A stretch of DNA of 64,000 nt from Rhynchopus sp. YZ270_cl-10. Lineage: Eukaryota; Euglenozoa; Diplonemea; Diplonemida; Diplonemidae. The stretch lies in assembly GCA_964035575.1 (NCBI GenBank), contig OZ037904.1, positions 1,116,001 to 1,180,000 on the forward strand. Reading direction: 5' to 3'. Position numbers and translations under genes: made by a program. Shown piece after piece: positions 50,401-59,288 of the stretch. A model generated the notes under the pieces. It was not told where the DNA came from, did not search any database, and was given only the letters and a program-made list of their open reading frames with translations. The first letter of the stretch is position 1. Each line of letters opens with the position of its first letter.

Positions 50401-51275
50401 TGGGACGGTTCTTCCTTGGGTCGAAGGAGTGGAAGGCGTACGACGACTGCCCCCTCTACGTCGAACGCAACGGTGTCGTCTTCGACACACATAACGAGTT
50501 GAAATGGCTGCGCGGGAAGTACTTCATGCTCGAGGTCATAATCGTGTACCCCATCGCCGCCCTCGTCAGCGTCAAGAGTAACGACTTCCGCATCTGCGCA
50601 CTTAAAATGGCGCTTGTGGCAGCGATTCTCATTGGACACACGATCCTCGTTCTCTGGCAGAAGGTCTTCCTGGTCCCGTTCCTGACGGCGGTGGTTGTGG
50701 TGGGGAACGTTCTGATGATCATCGGGCTGTGTCTCTACGTGATTGCGTACTCTGCAAAGGATATGAAGTACTGGACAGTGGACCCGGCGGCGGTGTTCTT
50801 TGTGGCGGCAATGATCACGTGTCTTGTGCGTGCGTTGTACGACCTCTGCATGTTTGCACGGGATCTCTACGAAGGATACAAGGCAGCCGACAGGGAGAAG
50901 GCGCTCAAGGAAGCGCTGATAGAAGACGACTCTGAGAATGACAGGCTGGAGCTTGTGGACATCGACTTTATGGACGAGAAGGAAAGGCATGGTGTGCTGG
51001 AGGACAGCTCCGCGCTCGTACCTCCCGACTCGCCAACCAACAAACGCTCGTTGGCTGGGTCGATGTCGAAGAGGGGGCGCTACACCAGCAGCCCCCTTCT
51101 CTCCGATTCTGTGTCCTCCGAGGGATTGTTTCAGCCCAGTGCTGTGCTGATGGCGCCGGGTAGTAAACTCTCTGTACCCCCGTTGGGTGCAAGCAGAAGC
51201 AGCCGTGATGGTATCGACAGCCCCGCACGGTCGAAGAGAAGAATCAGACCAGCGACAAAGAGCCTCCCGCTTTGA
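47436..51275 (+). CDS. Large surface protein: WSC domain, Pro/Thr stalk, multi-pass C-terminus
   Basis: A 1279-residue protein. Signal peptide 1-25 (CLCTMLSVSLLHSVQG). The N-terminal ectodomain (about 26-360) has repeating beta-type segments and no named family. A WSC-type carbohydrate-binding domain spans about 366-465, with the spaced cysteines YKGCF, VECSEFC, NECICG, ACTMAC and DKCGG. A Pro/Thr stalk (about 468-790) is built of PPTPS/PPTPA units and contains a 61-residue block repeated twice (APQTDAPPTAQPTQLPVGDT at about 604 and 665). The C-terminal third has about six to seven membrane helices (from about 864), then a 120-residue cytosolic tail with Ser/Pro-rich segments. The domain order suggests a surface sensor or adhesion receptor that binds glycans. 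Start at 47436 chosen because it follows the CACCCAG acceptor by 44 nt and gives the signal peptide. Single exon. Confidence 0.85.
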   Translation: MRMCRAVCLCTMLSVSLLHSVQGFVELGYVTTTLSADDDISAAVAGDAVLLSSPSAHVVVDTTTKSAMTVTSTKTTATGMIAGVGSSDDLLFYVTENNIEFATLTDKLVSGAWGTRSRLAASTCGTAAVSRADKAVVFNLGQNKFAFITGRSIDTTTADVALAPTTDWSAYLVNTAASLKCHPIAASKTFVITGDGAEVVVLERPSSGAGQNGPDFVAADFLTGTTAMAKVNKFAIMEPENCGGVHCAFAAGTEGIKGIIIEAGVKVEVSPTFAESSAHLAGNIQSMGTYKTFLSVATNYRIFYYQVIAPGGGNSFPSLQLVDAWGFANEHVPAQLWMATENILLVAVQNMLHSVKFGQDNVIPTPEYKGCFSTTKLNGGDLLGGPTSSDGTFASVVECSEFCYFRAKSAPFEYFGLTKGNECICGRNRGKSSDPDESACTMACTLDSADKCGGPDDVNVYLLFGADTWAPDTEPPATPAPPTPAPPTPSPPTPSPPTPSPPTPSPPTPSPPTPSPPTPSPPTPSPPTPSPPTPAPPTPSPPTPSPPTPSPPTPSPPTLSPPTPAPATPAPPTPSPPTPSPPTPAPETSAPLTPAPPTLAPDTEAPQTDAPPTAQPTQLPVGDTFAPPTTAPATAAPPTGAPATQAPDTASPPTQAPPTLAPDTEAPQTDAPPTAQPTQLPVGDTFAPPTTAPATAAPPTGAPATQAPDTASPPTDPPQTLAPPTPAPTTAAPATPVPTDAPATFAPKTVAPPITASPATAAPVTPAPATLVPETDPPLNSSLETESPTLPTVRARELQKSANTIATSAGAVISVASIAGGTSGSSAPGNVMIISNVECSSEIDDTEDMELLLHPLQFRIDGVPAAGAIVGNIALWACVVGVFTLVVYILSYLNIGVKRNEYQGEVSSWVKASSLLRFPSVLMPVPLLLVAGVVQSSFDIVFHPRDSTAVNVIGYFGLIATAAFTAFLWKVSTVPMASIQPLQEPRGAVGRFFLGSKEWKAYDDCPLYVERNGVVFDTHNELKWLRGKYFMLEVIIVYPIAALVSVKSNDFRICALKMALVAAILIGHTILVLWQKVFLVPFLTAVVVVGNVLMIIGLCLYVIAYSAKDMKYWTVDPAAVFFVAAMITCLVRALYDLCMFARDLYEGYKAADREKALKEALIEDDSENDRLELVDIDFMDEKERHGVLEDSSALVPPDSPTNKRSLAGSMSKRGRYTSSPLLSDSVSSEGLFQPSAVLMAPGSKLSVPPLGASRSSRDGIDSPARSKRRIRPATKSLPL

Positions 51276-51536
51276 GCTGGTCTCCCCCCCCAGAACTGAT
51301 GCCCTCTTGTTCTTGTTTGTTGCACGCCCGTGCGGGCCAGTAGCCTTTCATCCCCCCACACGGCGTGCATTGGGTACTGGTGACAACGTCCTCGAGACGT
51401 GGTCATCCTTTTTTTGCTTTTTTTTATCCCCCCTTTTTTTTGCAACTGAATGCAGGGTACTGCAGAGACCCAGCATTGTTTCTGTCATTTGTGTTCCTGA
51501 TCGTCAATCAACTACCTTTTTTTTTTTTTTTTTTGC

Positions 51537-51564
51537 AGAGGCGTTTGCACTATCAACTTCTCTG
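51537..51564 (+). repeat. Group D tail
   Basis: GAGGCGTTTGCACTATCAAC followed by TTCTCTG and T-rich DNA. It lacks the upstream hairpin but is preceded by a long T run and GCAG. Confidence 0.5.
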
Positions 51565-52667
51565 TTTCTTTTTTCTTCACTTTTCGATCAGCAATTCTTG
51601 AGTCAAAAAAACAAAAAGTTGAGAAGAACGTCAGTGTTCGCAAATGATAATCAAACGCATCTTCCTCTCCACTTTTTATCCATTTGTCTTTCTCTCTCAT
51701 CACCCCCTAATTATTTCTAATTTGTACGGCGTCATCGTGCAGTGAGTGTAAATCTTAGAGGGGGTGTTGTGCGACGTCAAGGTGGGAAGGGGTGTTTTGA
51801 AGAAAACAGCCCCCCCCATCCCCCGCCATCCTGCACATCCCGAAAAGACCCTCATTTACAGACTTCCCCTCTTTTCTTTTTGCGTGCAATGTGCGTCGTG
51901 CCATTGATCCATAAGATGCCCGTGTGGTGTCCTTTATTCAAATACTCTCTCTCCCTTTCATTTCGTTCTTTTGACAGCTGGCGAGGCTGGTTGCGATTCA
52001 TCTTACCCCCCCTTTTTTTTTGTCCGATCAAGTGGGCTTGCCTGTCTACCAAGCCCACAGTGCTTAGTGCCTGCAAAGAGTCAACACAGCCTTGTAGCCA
52101 CTAAGTAGTTTATAATGTGTCCATTCTCTCAGGCTGGTTAATGAAGGGGCGGTCCATGCCCCCCTGTCCCAGTCCCCTTATTTATGTCTATAGTGGCGAG
52201 CGTCGTACGTTCCGCGCATCGTCAATTCCCCCTCCCTTTTTTGTAGCATGGGGTGCTTTGGGGTCTTTTGTTTTTTTTTTTTTTGGAAAATTCACTAGGG
52301 GTTTACATGCAACAAACACCGGTGAGGTAAAAACATCAGAGGGGGGTAAAAACTAAGGTGGATTTTTGGGATTTCAAAACTCTAAGGAGGGGTTTTACCC
52401 CTAATGTTTGTTGTCTTGCTGTAATTCACAAAAAGCCTTCACAAAATATTTACGCTCCGTCCCAAATTTTTGTCCACACATACGATAAAGTAATAGTTAC
52501 TCCACTAAATAAATCGAGCAAAAATATGGTGAACTCAGCGGAGCCCGGTTTTAAAAGTGCCAAAAACGACCTTTTCGTTTTGACGCATTGTGACTTCCTC
52601 AAATGCACTTTTCAAGGGTAAAAAAATCGGGTTTTCTAAGCACAACCAGTGTTAAGTCAAAAATTTT

Positions 52668-52767
52668 CGCTGGGGGGCGGAGCCCCCCAGACCCCCCCCG
52701 GCGCTTCGCGGCTAAGGGCTGGGCTGGGCCGGCCCTTCGCCGCGAAGCGCCTGGGGGGGTCTGGGTT
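52668..52767. repeat. 100-bp GC-rich nested palindrome
   Basis: GGGGGGCGGAGCCCCCC is followed by CAGACCCCCCCCGGCGCTTC and GCGGC, which pair with GCCGCGAAGCGCCTGGGGGG and GTCTG. It stands out sharply in AT-rich DNA. Similar GC clusters are known in organelle and large-virus genomes, but here it is only a structural observation. Confidence 0.6.
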
Positions 52768-53201
52768 GCGAAGGCATTGCAGTTTTATATTTCTTCCGTT
52801 CTCTATCCCCGCTGGAGGTCTATCCGTCTGCTGCATGCGGTTCCTGCCTGGCGGCACTTGAACACCACGTGAGGAGGTCGGCGACGGTAGAGTTGCGTCT
52901 TCGAGATGCGGTCATCGGGGTGCTTCGCACGGTACAGGACCAGGAGAACACGAACAGTCACCAGAAGATATTTGGGGACTCATACATGTGTATGACCAAA
53001 AACCAAGTGGCCTGAAGTGTGATCTGTCCCTAGTACCCAAGTAGAGCAAATCCCAAAAAACCAATTAGCGAAGGACTTTTACACCATTGACCACAGATTT
53101 CATGTTATTTTACAGGTTTTTCGATGCACGTTTGTGAACTGGGAAGCATGCCACCAGTGATAAAATTTTACAACGAAAAAATGGCCAAAGGTAAAGAAAT
53201 T

Positions 53202-53280
53202 TTATGGTGTACCTCCGCGAGCGCAGCGAGCGGAAAAATTTTTACGGTGTACCTCCGCGAGCGAAGCGAGCGGTAAATTT
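53202..53280 (+). repeat. Tandem GTGTACCTCCGCGAGCG boxes
   Basis: Two direct copies of GTGTACCTCCGCGAGCG followed by CAGCGAGCGG or AAGCGAGCGG and an AAATTTTT tail. Each contains a short GCGAGCG repeat of its own. Confidence 0.5.
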
Positions 53281-53680
53281 TTTGCGCCCATTCTTTTGAA
53301 AATGTGTCAGTAGGGTAACCAGGGGGTGATAACAAATATCTACTCCACTAATCGGGTCGAGAAAAAATGTCGTGAATTCGAGAGGGTTGTCATTCGGTTC
53401 AAAACGACACAACTTATCCACAGAAAAGTTTTTGATTTTGTCCCTACACACTCCACAAAAATCCGGTGCGATCAACGAAAAATTCTTTTTCTGATTTCGT
53501 TTCTTTCTTTTTCAGACTAGCTTAAACTCAGATGACAGTTTTTATTTTTGGGATTGCAATCAGCGGATCGAATTGAGTTAAATGCGGGGTCGTAGGGTCA
53601 AAAATTTGCATCTGTGGTTTATTAAGTGAACGAGGCCCAGAGTATACGCCTAACGAGATCTTGGCTGATATGTGAACCTG

Positions 53681-54180
53681 TACTGTACTGTACTGTACTG
53701 TACTGTACTGTACTGTACTGTACTGTACTGTACTGTACTGTACTGTACTGTACTGTACTGTACTGTACTGTACTGTACTGTACTGTACTGTACTGTACTG
53801 TACTGTACTGTACTGTACTGTACTGTACTGTACTGTACTGTACTGTACTGTACTGTACTGTACTGTACTGTACTGTACTGTACTGTACTGTACTGTACTG
53901 GGTACTGGGTACTGGGTACTGGGTACTGGGTACTGGGTACTGGGTACTGGGTACTGGGTACTGGGTACTGGGTACTGGGTACTGGGTACTGTGTACTGTG
54001 TACTGTGTACTGTGTACTGTGTACTGTGTACTGTGTACTGTGTACTGTGTACTGTGTACTGTGTACTGTGTACTGTGTACTGTGTACTGTGTACTGTGTA
54101 CTGTGTACTGTGTACTGTGTACTGTGTACTGTGTACTGTGTACTGTGTACTGTGTACTGTGTACTGTGTACTGTGTACTG
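53681..54180. repeat. Three-block microsatellite, 500 bp
   Basis: (TACTG)44 at 53681-53900 is followed directly by (GGTACTG)13 at 53901-53991 and (TGTACTG)27 at 53992-54180. Each block is internally perfect and differs from the next by a 2-base insertion in the unit. Open frames on both strands through it are a by-product of the unit lengths. Confidence 0.95.
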
Positions 54181-54289
54181 TGTAAAAACCATAGGGGGGA
54201 CCCTATGGATTTTTGGATTTTGAACTGAAAATTTTGGAGCATAAATTTGGAGAACAAAATTACTATGTCCGAGTTTGAGGCCCAAAAAT

Positions 54290-54718
54290 TCCTGGCACCT
54301 CGCACCAAGTCCTGGGCTGGACGTTAAATTGCATCCGGGGGCCCTTTTGTGGCACTCCTCCTGAAACTCTATGAAGGTCTGACCTGAGGGTAAAAGGTGC
54401 TGGGTATGCTACCCTGGGTGCTGAAGGCAGGCACACAACATGTGTGGAGGGACCTGCAGAGCCCTAGCCAGTGAAGCCAAGGAGGCCCCCCTAGGAAACT
54501 AGGGAACGGATTGGAAGAGACCTCGCCGGTAGCCGGGAACCCTCCCTGGGCTAGTACAATGATGAAACTTCAATCTAAAGTCCACACCCATGTGGCGGCC
54601 GCTTTGGCATGCGTCTGTAAGGACAGCCTTGACTGATACTTTCTGTATTAGCACACGATTGCCTCCCTGAAGGCTACGTAGCTACCTGAGTACAAAAAAA
54701 AAAAAAAAAAAAAAAAAA
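54290..54718 (+). mobile_element. Retroposon-like 3' end with poly(A)
   Basis: A GC-rich island (54300-54690) in AT-rich DNA ends in 25 A residues (54694-54718), as expected of a LINE or SINE 3' end. No reverse transcriptase reading frame is present and no target duplication was found, so it is a 5'-truncated or non-coding copy, or a processed transcript. The 5' limit is a guess. Confidence 0.4.
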
Positions 54719-54844
54719 TTCCATTAAAGCAAGAATTTTTAACTTTTGAGTATCTGTGGTACTCTCATATTTTTTCCTAACTCGCACAAAATTTCTAAAA
54801 ACGGTGTAAAAAAAAAAAAGACGAAGTCTCGAAAAAGTAAAAAG

Positions 54845-54916
54845 TGAAGTTGATAGTGCAAACGCCTCTGGGACGCAGGCACTGACACTCCGCGGGTTAT
54901 CGAACCCGGAGTGTTG
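54845..54916 (-). repeat. Group D element
   Basis: On the - strand: ACACTCCGGGTTCGATAACC, CGCGGAGTGTCAGTGCCTGC, GTCCCAGAGGCGTTTGCACT, ATCAACTTC. The most complete group D copy; stem ACTCCG/CGGAGT perfect. Confidence 0.65.
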
Positions 54917-54918
54917 CG

Positions 54919-55014
54919 CTTGGGTGTGGTTTACAGGGAAGCTGTAAGCAGGTATACAGTAAAAAAGATTCTTCCCCACGGCTTTTTCCTTTTGGTAGGA
55001 GAAAGAAGAAAAAT

Positions 55015-55049
<35 letters not shown>

Positions 55050-55303
55050 AATTACCACCCATCCATTCCCATTCTTTGTATTGTGTTGTGGACAACGGGA
55101 GGCAGGTTGAATAATATTCGATTCAGTTTTCTCGGCACCAAGGACAAGTGATGTGATATTGTGTTGAAAATGTGCAGCACCTAAGGTGGGCATGATATTT
55201 GTAGGGGGGGATACACATGGGGTACAAGCACACGAAGAAGAAACATAGGTGCAATCCAGAACAGTGTTTCGTTTGTCGACACGGCTGGTGTTGTAGGTGG
55301 TGC
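54919..55303. other. Gene-free flank of the transposase
   Basis: Contains an (AAC)n run (55016-55048), and otherwise AT-rich sequence. Probably includes the 3' end of the hAT element, but no CAG-type terminus with a matching partner could be identified. Confidence 0.4.
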
Positions 55304-58300
55304 TCAGTCAAGAAGCGAAATCACCTCCCTCGGTGCGGCAGGGGCGCTCGTCACTGCGTCTGATTTCAGGTTACCTAAGATAAAAGATGTGCATACAGCG
55401 AACCGGGAAAAAGGAAGTATACCTGGAAAGCCCCTCCTCAGTTTCGAACTCGTCGGAAGTAACGACAGCAAGTCCCCATTTGCTTTGTGCATTAGCAGTT
55501 CGGACACAGCGTTGTCTGACAAAGATTGACGCTCACGCGGAAAGAGGGACGCCCCCACACTGAGCACGCTGTCGCAAAGTGTGCACGAAGGACTGGTATA
55601 CAGTATATCCAGAGCGAGCACGGAAAGAGTTTTGGAAGAATAATTTTGCCAAAATCTGAGCAACGTCCCTTCGAGGACTACTGGGTGCACCGTGGTCACG
55701 TATGCATCCCAGTCAGCTGCAGAAACCTGCTCAAATGCAGGGAGGATAGCACACAGGCTCGCGTGCTGCATTTTCTCCAACAAGGCAGGGGTTTTCTCCC
55801 CCCTCCTCTTTTCAGCCTTCAGCTGGTTGGGGTCCAACAGCCGAGCAATGAAGTAAAACTCCTTGCCCGACTCCCCATCCCATCTGGTCTGAAAAATGGT
55901 TTGGAGGGTGGGGTTGCTGCGGGCGATGGCTGTGGTTACTTCATAACCAACCTTGTGGGACTCCATCCCCAGACTCTGATCCGAGTACTTCTTGAGGAGG
56001 GTGTAGAGAGGTTTCACCTCATCTACGTAAGAAGCGATTTGATTTGGGGTGATGCGGTGGAGATTTTCCGCAACGTCATGCAGGGAGGGGAGATTGGGGT
56101 ACTCGGTCAGTTCTTTCGAAATGAAAGAGGCAAAGAGTTGGAACCTCTCCATCATGTGTTCATATTGCATGAACCTGTGGACATATTTTGTGTCGCTACC
56201 AAGAGGCATGCGAACACAAGGAGGCGGGTTGACCACCGTGCCACCTCGCTTCAGGGCTTCCTCCTGAACAGCCAGTATAAAATCCTTGGATTTTGGCTTT
56301 TGGAGAAGCGCCGCATCAAGAAACGGGAAGATGTCCTTGAAGCAGCCCACCACCCTAGGGATGATGTCCTGCACTGCCGCTACATCGTCCTCGTCCTCGT
56401 AGTATGCGACCTAGCAGGTAAATTAAAAATTAAAGAAGAAAATGGGAACACATGGGTACTTTTTGGGAGGGGGGGGAGGGGGGGGGAGAGGGCATCACCT
56501 CAGCTTTCAGCTCCCCGAGCAGCGCATCCAACGTGTCCGTGTCCACCGCGTTGCAGGCTTGATCCTGGAAATCAAGCCACCTCTGAGACCTAAAAGATAA
56601 ATAAATAAAAGAGCAGTTTTTCGAGAAAAGAGAAAATACCTTCCATTCGTCCCTTCGCTGTTGTAAAATGCCCTCTGTACAGCTCTGTGGCAGAGGACGA
56701 CATAGTTGTGAGCCAGTATCTGCATATCCTCATATTCCTCGATTACATTAGACAAAACATGAGCCAGACACGGGAGAAAGAAGGCCTTCCAAATTTTCGC
56801 AAGAACACGGGAAGTTTTTCCATCAGCACCTCCACGGTCCGACCGCAAAAGGAACGGAAGGGTCTGCAGCCCCAACCCTTTTAACAAGGAATCCGCCAAA
56901 GCAAGTGCGAGCGTTTCTCCCGTGTAGTGGGACTTGCTGACGAGCGGGGGAAGACAAGCGCTCCACATGCGGTGCTGACCGATCAGGACGTTCACATTCC
57001 GAGCCGCTAGTTGACCACCGTCGTGCAACACAGAATAATTTTTTCCTATGAAAATAAGTCCGTTGCACAAATTGGATGAGAATTTTGGTTGTGTGTTTGT
57101 TGTCGTTTAAAAAAAAACTTGAAAGATTATTTCAACATATATATGCATTCAATTGAAAGATGAACGTTCCTCTCATGTACACACATCATATTTAAAAAAA
57201 AAAAGGGGGTAACTATAGTCTAGTAATTGGTAATACACCCAAAAACGAGTTCCTCACGAGTTGTATTTCTATTTGTCAATGTTTGATTATTCAAAAAAAA
57301 AAAAAAAAAGACACACCAGCAAGCCTCTCCCCCATGTGCGCTTTGCACTTCTCCGTCAGTTCCTTCGTGACGGGGGGCATTGCCCTCCTGCTGTCCGTTT
57401 TTTTTGGGGGCAGGGTGACCCCTGCGAGCACAGTGCAAACAATATCCCACTGGGAGTAAGTTATGCCGCTGTACAGCACGGCTTGCGTGCATCTCCTGAG
57501 GAGTCCCGGGTTTGAACCCCCTGTCTCCCGTGCAGCCAAGTCATCTGACCGTTGGCGCACTGCTGCTTTTGCAACATTGTCTTCGTGGTACGAATTGTTC
57601 TTCACGAAGTGTTGCTCGATGTTCCATTTTTTTGCCACTGGCGAAAAAACATGTCCGCAAAACGCACACACTGGAAACTCTTGGTCGGGGGCGGGGAAGT
57701 CCTTCCTGAGTTTCTGACCAAATTTCCACGTGGTGGGGAACGTCGTGACGAAGGTCATATCAGTGGCAAAATTCTGCTGATAATCGAGCATTCTCGAGGG
57801 GATAGGAATAGTGACATCTTTGGCATCATCTTTGGCATCATCTTTGGCATCATCTTCCTCTGCATCAACGCCATTGGCTCCATTCTGCACCTGACTGCCC
57901 ACCACGTCCATCTTATTCTTGAGATCAGCGTTTTTCTGCTTCTTCTTCTTCTTAGCCGCTCTGGTGTTCGCTGCAGCCAGCTCTTCTGCCAGGATAGCCT
58001 TCAACTCCTCCTCCGTCTTTGCCTCTATCTCCATTTCCGTCTCCTTATCTATGACCCATTTACGGTAAGTAGTGATACAAACAAAATTATCCGACCTCTT
58101 CTTCTTGTTTATCTCCTTGTCGCGAGTCACCAAGTAGCGTTTAAGCTTCTTGCTGTTCGCGGCAAGGCGCCTGTTCCACACCGCATTTTCGGTGGTGGTT
58201 AGGGGGCGGGGGTCAAGGGCAGAGCCCTCTGAGTTTTGGGGCTGGGTGGTGGCGTCCTCTCCTGCAGCGTCTGAGTTTTGGGGCTGGGTGGTGGCGTCCT

Positions 58301-58430
58301 CTCCTGCAGCGTCTGAGTTTTGGGGCTGGGTGGCGGCTGCGTTATCGGGCTCGTCTATCTCCATCGCATCGGGGTCGTGATTCCCGCCTGACATTTTTTT
58401 TTTTTTTGGAGTCCTGAAGTTCGTATTCAT
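55304..58430 (-). CDS. hAT-family transposase, four exons, intact
   Basis: Exons on the - strand: 58430-57317, 57045-56640, 56589-56499, 56410-55304, with GT-AG introns of 271, 50 and 88 nt. All joins keep frame, giving 905 residues and no internal stop. The N-terminal part is acidic with a thrice-repeated TQPQNSDAAGEDAT unit; the BED-like zinc finger is CAFCGHVFSPVAKKWNIEQH. The RNase H-like core shows candidate residues HDGGQL and SDRGGAD, followed by PCLAHVLSNVIEE, matching the CxxH-type hAT signature. The C-terminal dimerisation domain is LSVLALDILYTSPSCTLCDS and on through FPRERQSLSDNAV. The first intron holds a T(17) run. Start at 58430 or, less likely, 58394. A complete gene suggests an autonomous, perhaps recently active element. 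Inverted ends and 8-bp duplication were looked for and not found with confidence. Confidence 0.85.
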
Positions 58431-59241
58431 TGTGCGGCAAAAAACAAAAACAAAAAACAAAAACGGACAGTGGAGTGCCTTGCTAGCATTTTACTGGTAC
58501 ATGCCAGTCATTTTACTGTTACGTGACAGTAAATGACTGGAATCCCAGTAAAATGGCTGGTAAATGCCGGTCATTTTCCATTTTCCTACCGTAAATGTAA
58601 TTATTTTGGAACGTAATCATGTGGAACTGCTTGGGGCAAAAAGTTACCGTTCCAACATTATTACGTTAGGGAATATTCGTCATAGTATTTTTTTTTGGGG
58701 CCCCCGCATAATGATATATTAATCATAAATAAAAACAAAAAACATTTTTTTTTCTTTTTTCGTGCGCATGTAAAGGGAAATCACTGATGATGTCCACCCT
58801 TTTGAATACTACTGTATGGTTTTAAGGACAGAAACAGGGTTAATGTTAGAAACCAATCTACCGAAGTTTCGTTTTGTGCATGAATCATTTACTTCTCTTT
58901 TTTACTTTTGCTAAACATGTCAAAAAAAGGCAAGGGTACATTTTTTGCACCCTCTTTGCATTCTTTTTGTTTCGCTAAGAAAAGAATGTATATGAATTTT
59001 TTTTTCGAAAACTTGGTTGTATTAGTGTAGACACCCTAGGATGAAATACACTCGTTTTCCTTCAAAACTCCCACAAACCCTCAAATGAAAAGAAAGCCGG
59101 TAAAAACACATGTATTATGTGGCGGTCAAAAGTGCAAAATTCCTTCATCAATGTTTTTTTTGAGTAACTGTTATACCTAGAGAACATGGTCACATCACTC
59201 TTCAGACCACCTGAAGCTTCACCACCCAAGCAAAAAAAAAA

Positions 59242-59276
<35 letters not shown>

Positions 59277-59282
59277 GATGAC
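58431..59282. other. Upstream flank of the transposase
   Basis: At 58495-58560 lies a palindromic block: CATTTTACTGGTACATGCCA, GTCATTTTACTG, and the inverse after TTACGTGA. Repeated ACTGG/CCAGT motifs resemble the subterminal repeats by which hAT transposases recognise their ends. An inverted group C copy is at 59004. No gene. Confidence 0.5.
59004..59054 (-). repeat. Group C element
   Basis: On the - strand: TTTCATCCTAGGGTGTCTAC, ACTAATACAACCAAGTTTTC. Inverted relative to the copies at 6789 and 20530. Confidence 0.55.
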
Positions 59283-59288
59283 TTAGGA

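Larger units (their letters stand above)
51276..53680. other. Repeat-rich, gene-free stretch
   Basis: No gene. Holds a group D tail (51537), a 9-bp perfect hairpin GTGGGCTTG/CAAGCCCAC (about 52028-52054) next to a - strand group A-like CTAAGC-ACTGTGG-GCTTGG, the GC palindrome at 52668, and tandem GC-rich boxes at 53202-53280. Confidence 0.6.

Noticed and set aside
53626-54308. Long open frames (183-228 codons) on both strands
   Set aside because: They are produced by 5- and 7-bp microsatellite units lacking stops and encode only VLYCT/TVHSTQY repeats.
59232-59275. Long A run as a retroposon tail
   Set aside because: It follows no element with a definable body and lies in generally A-rich DNA next to the TIR element.
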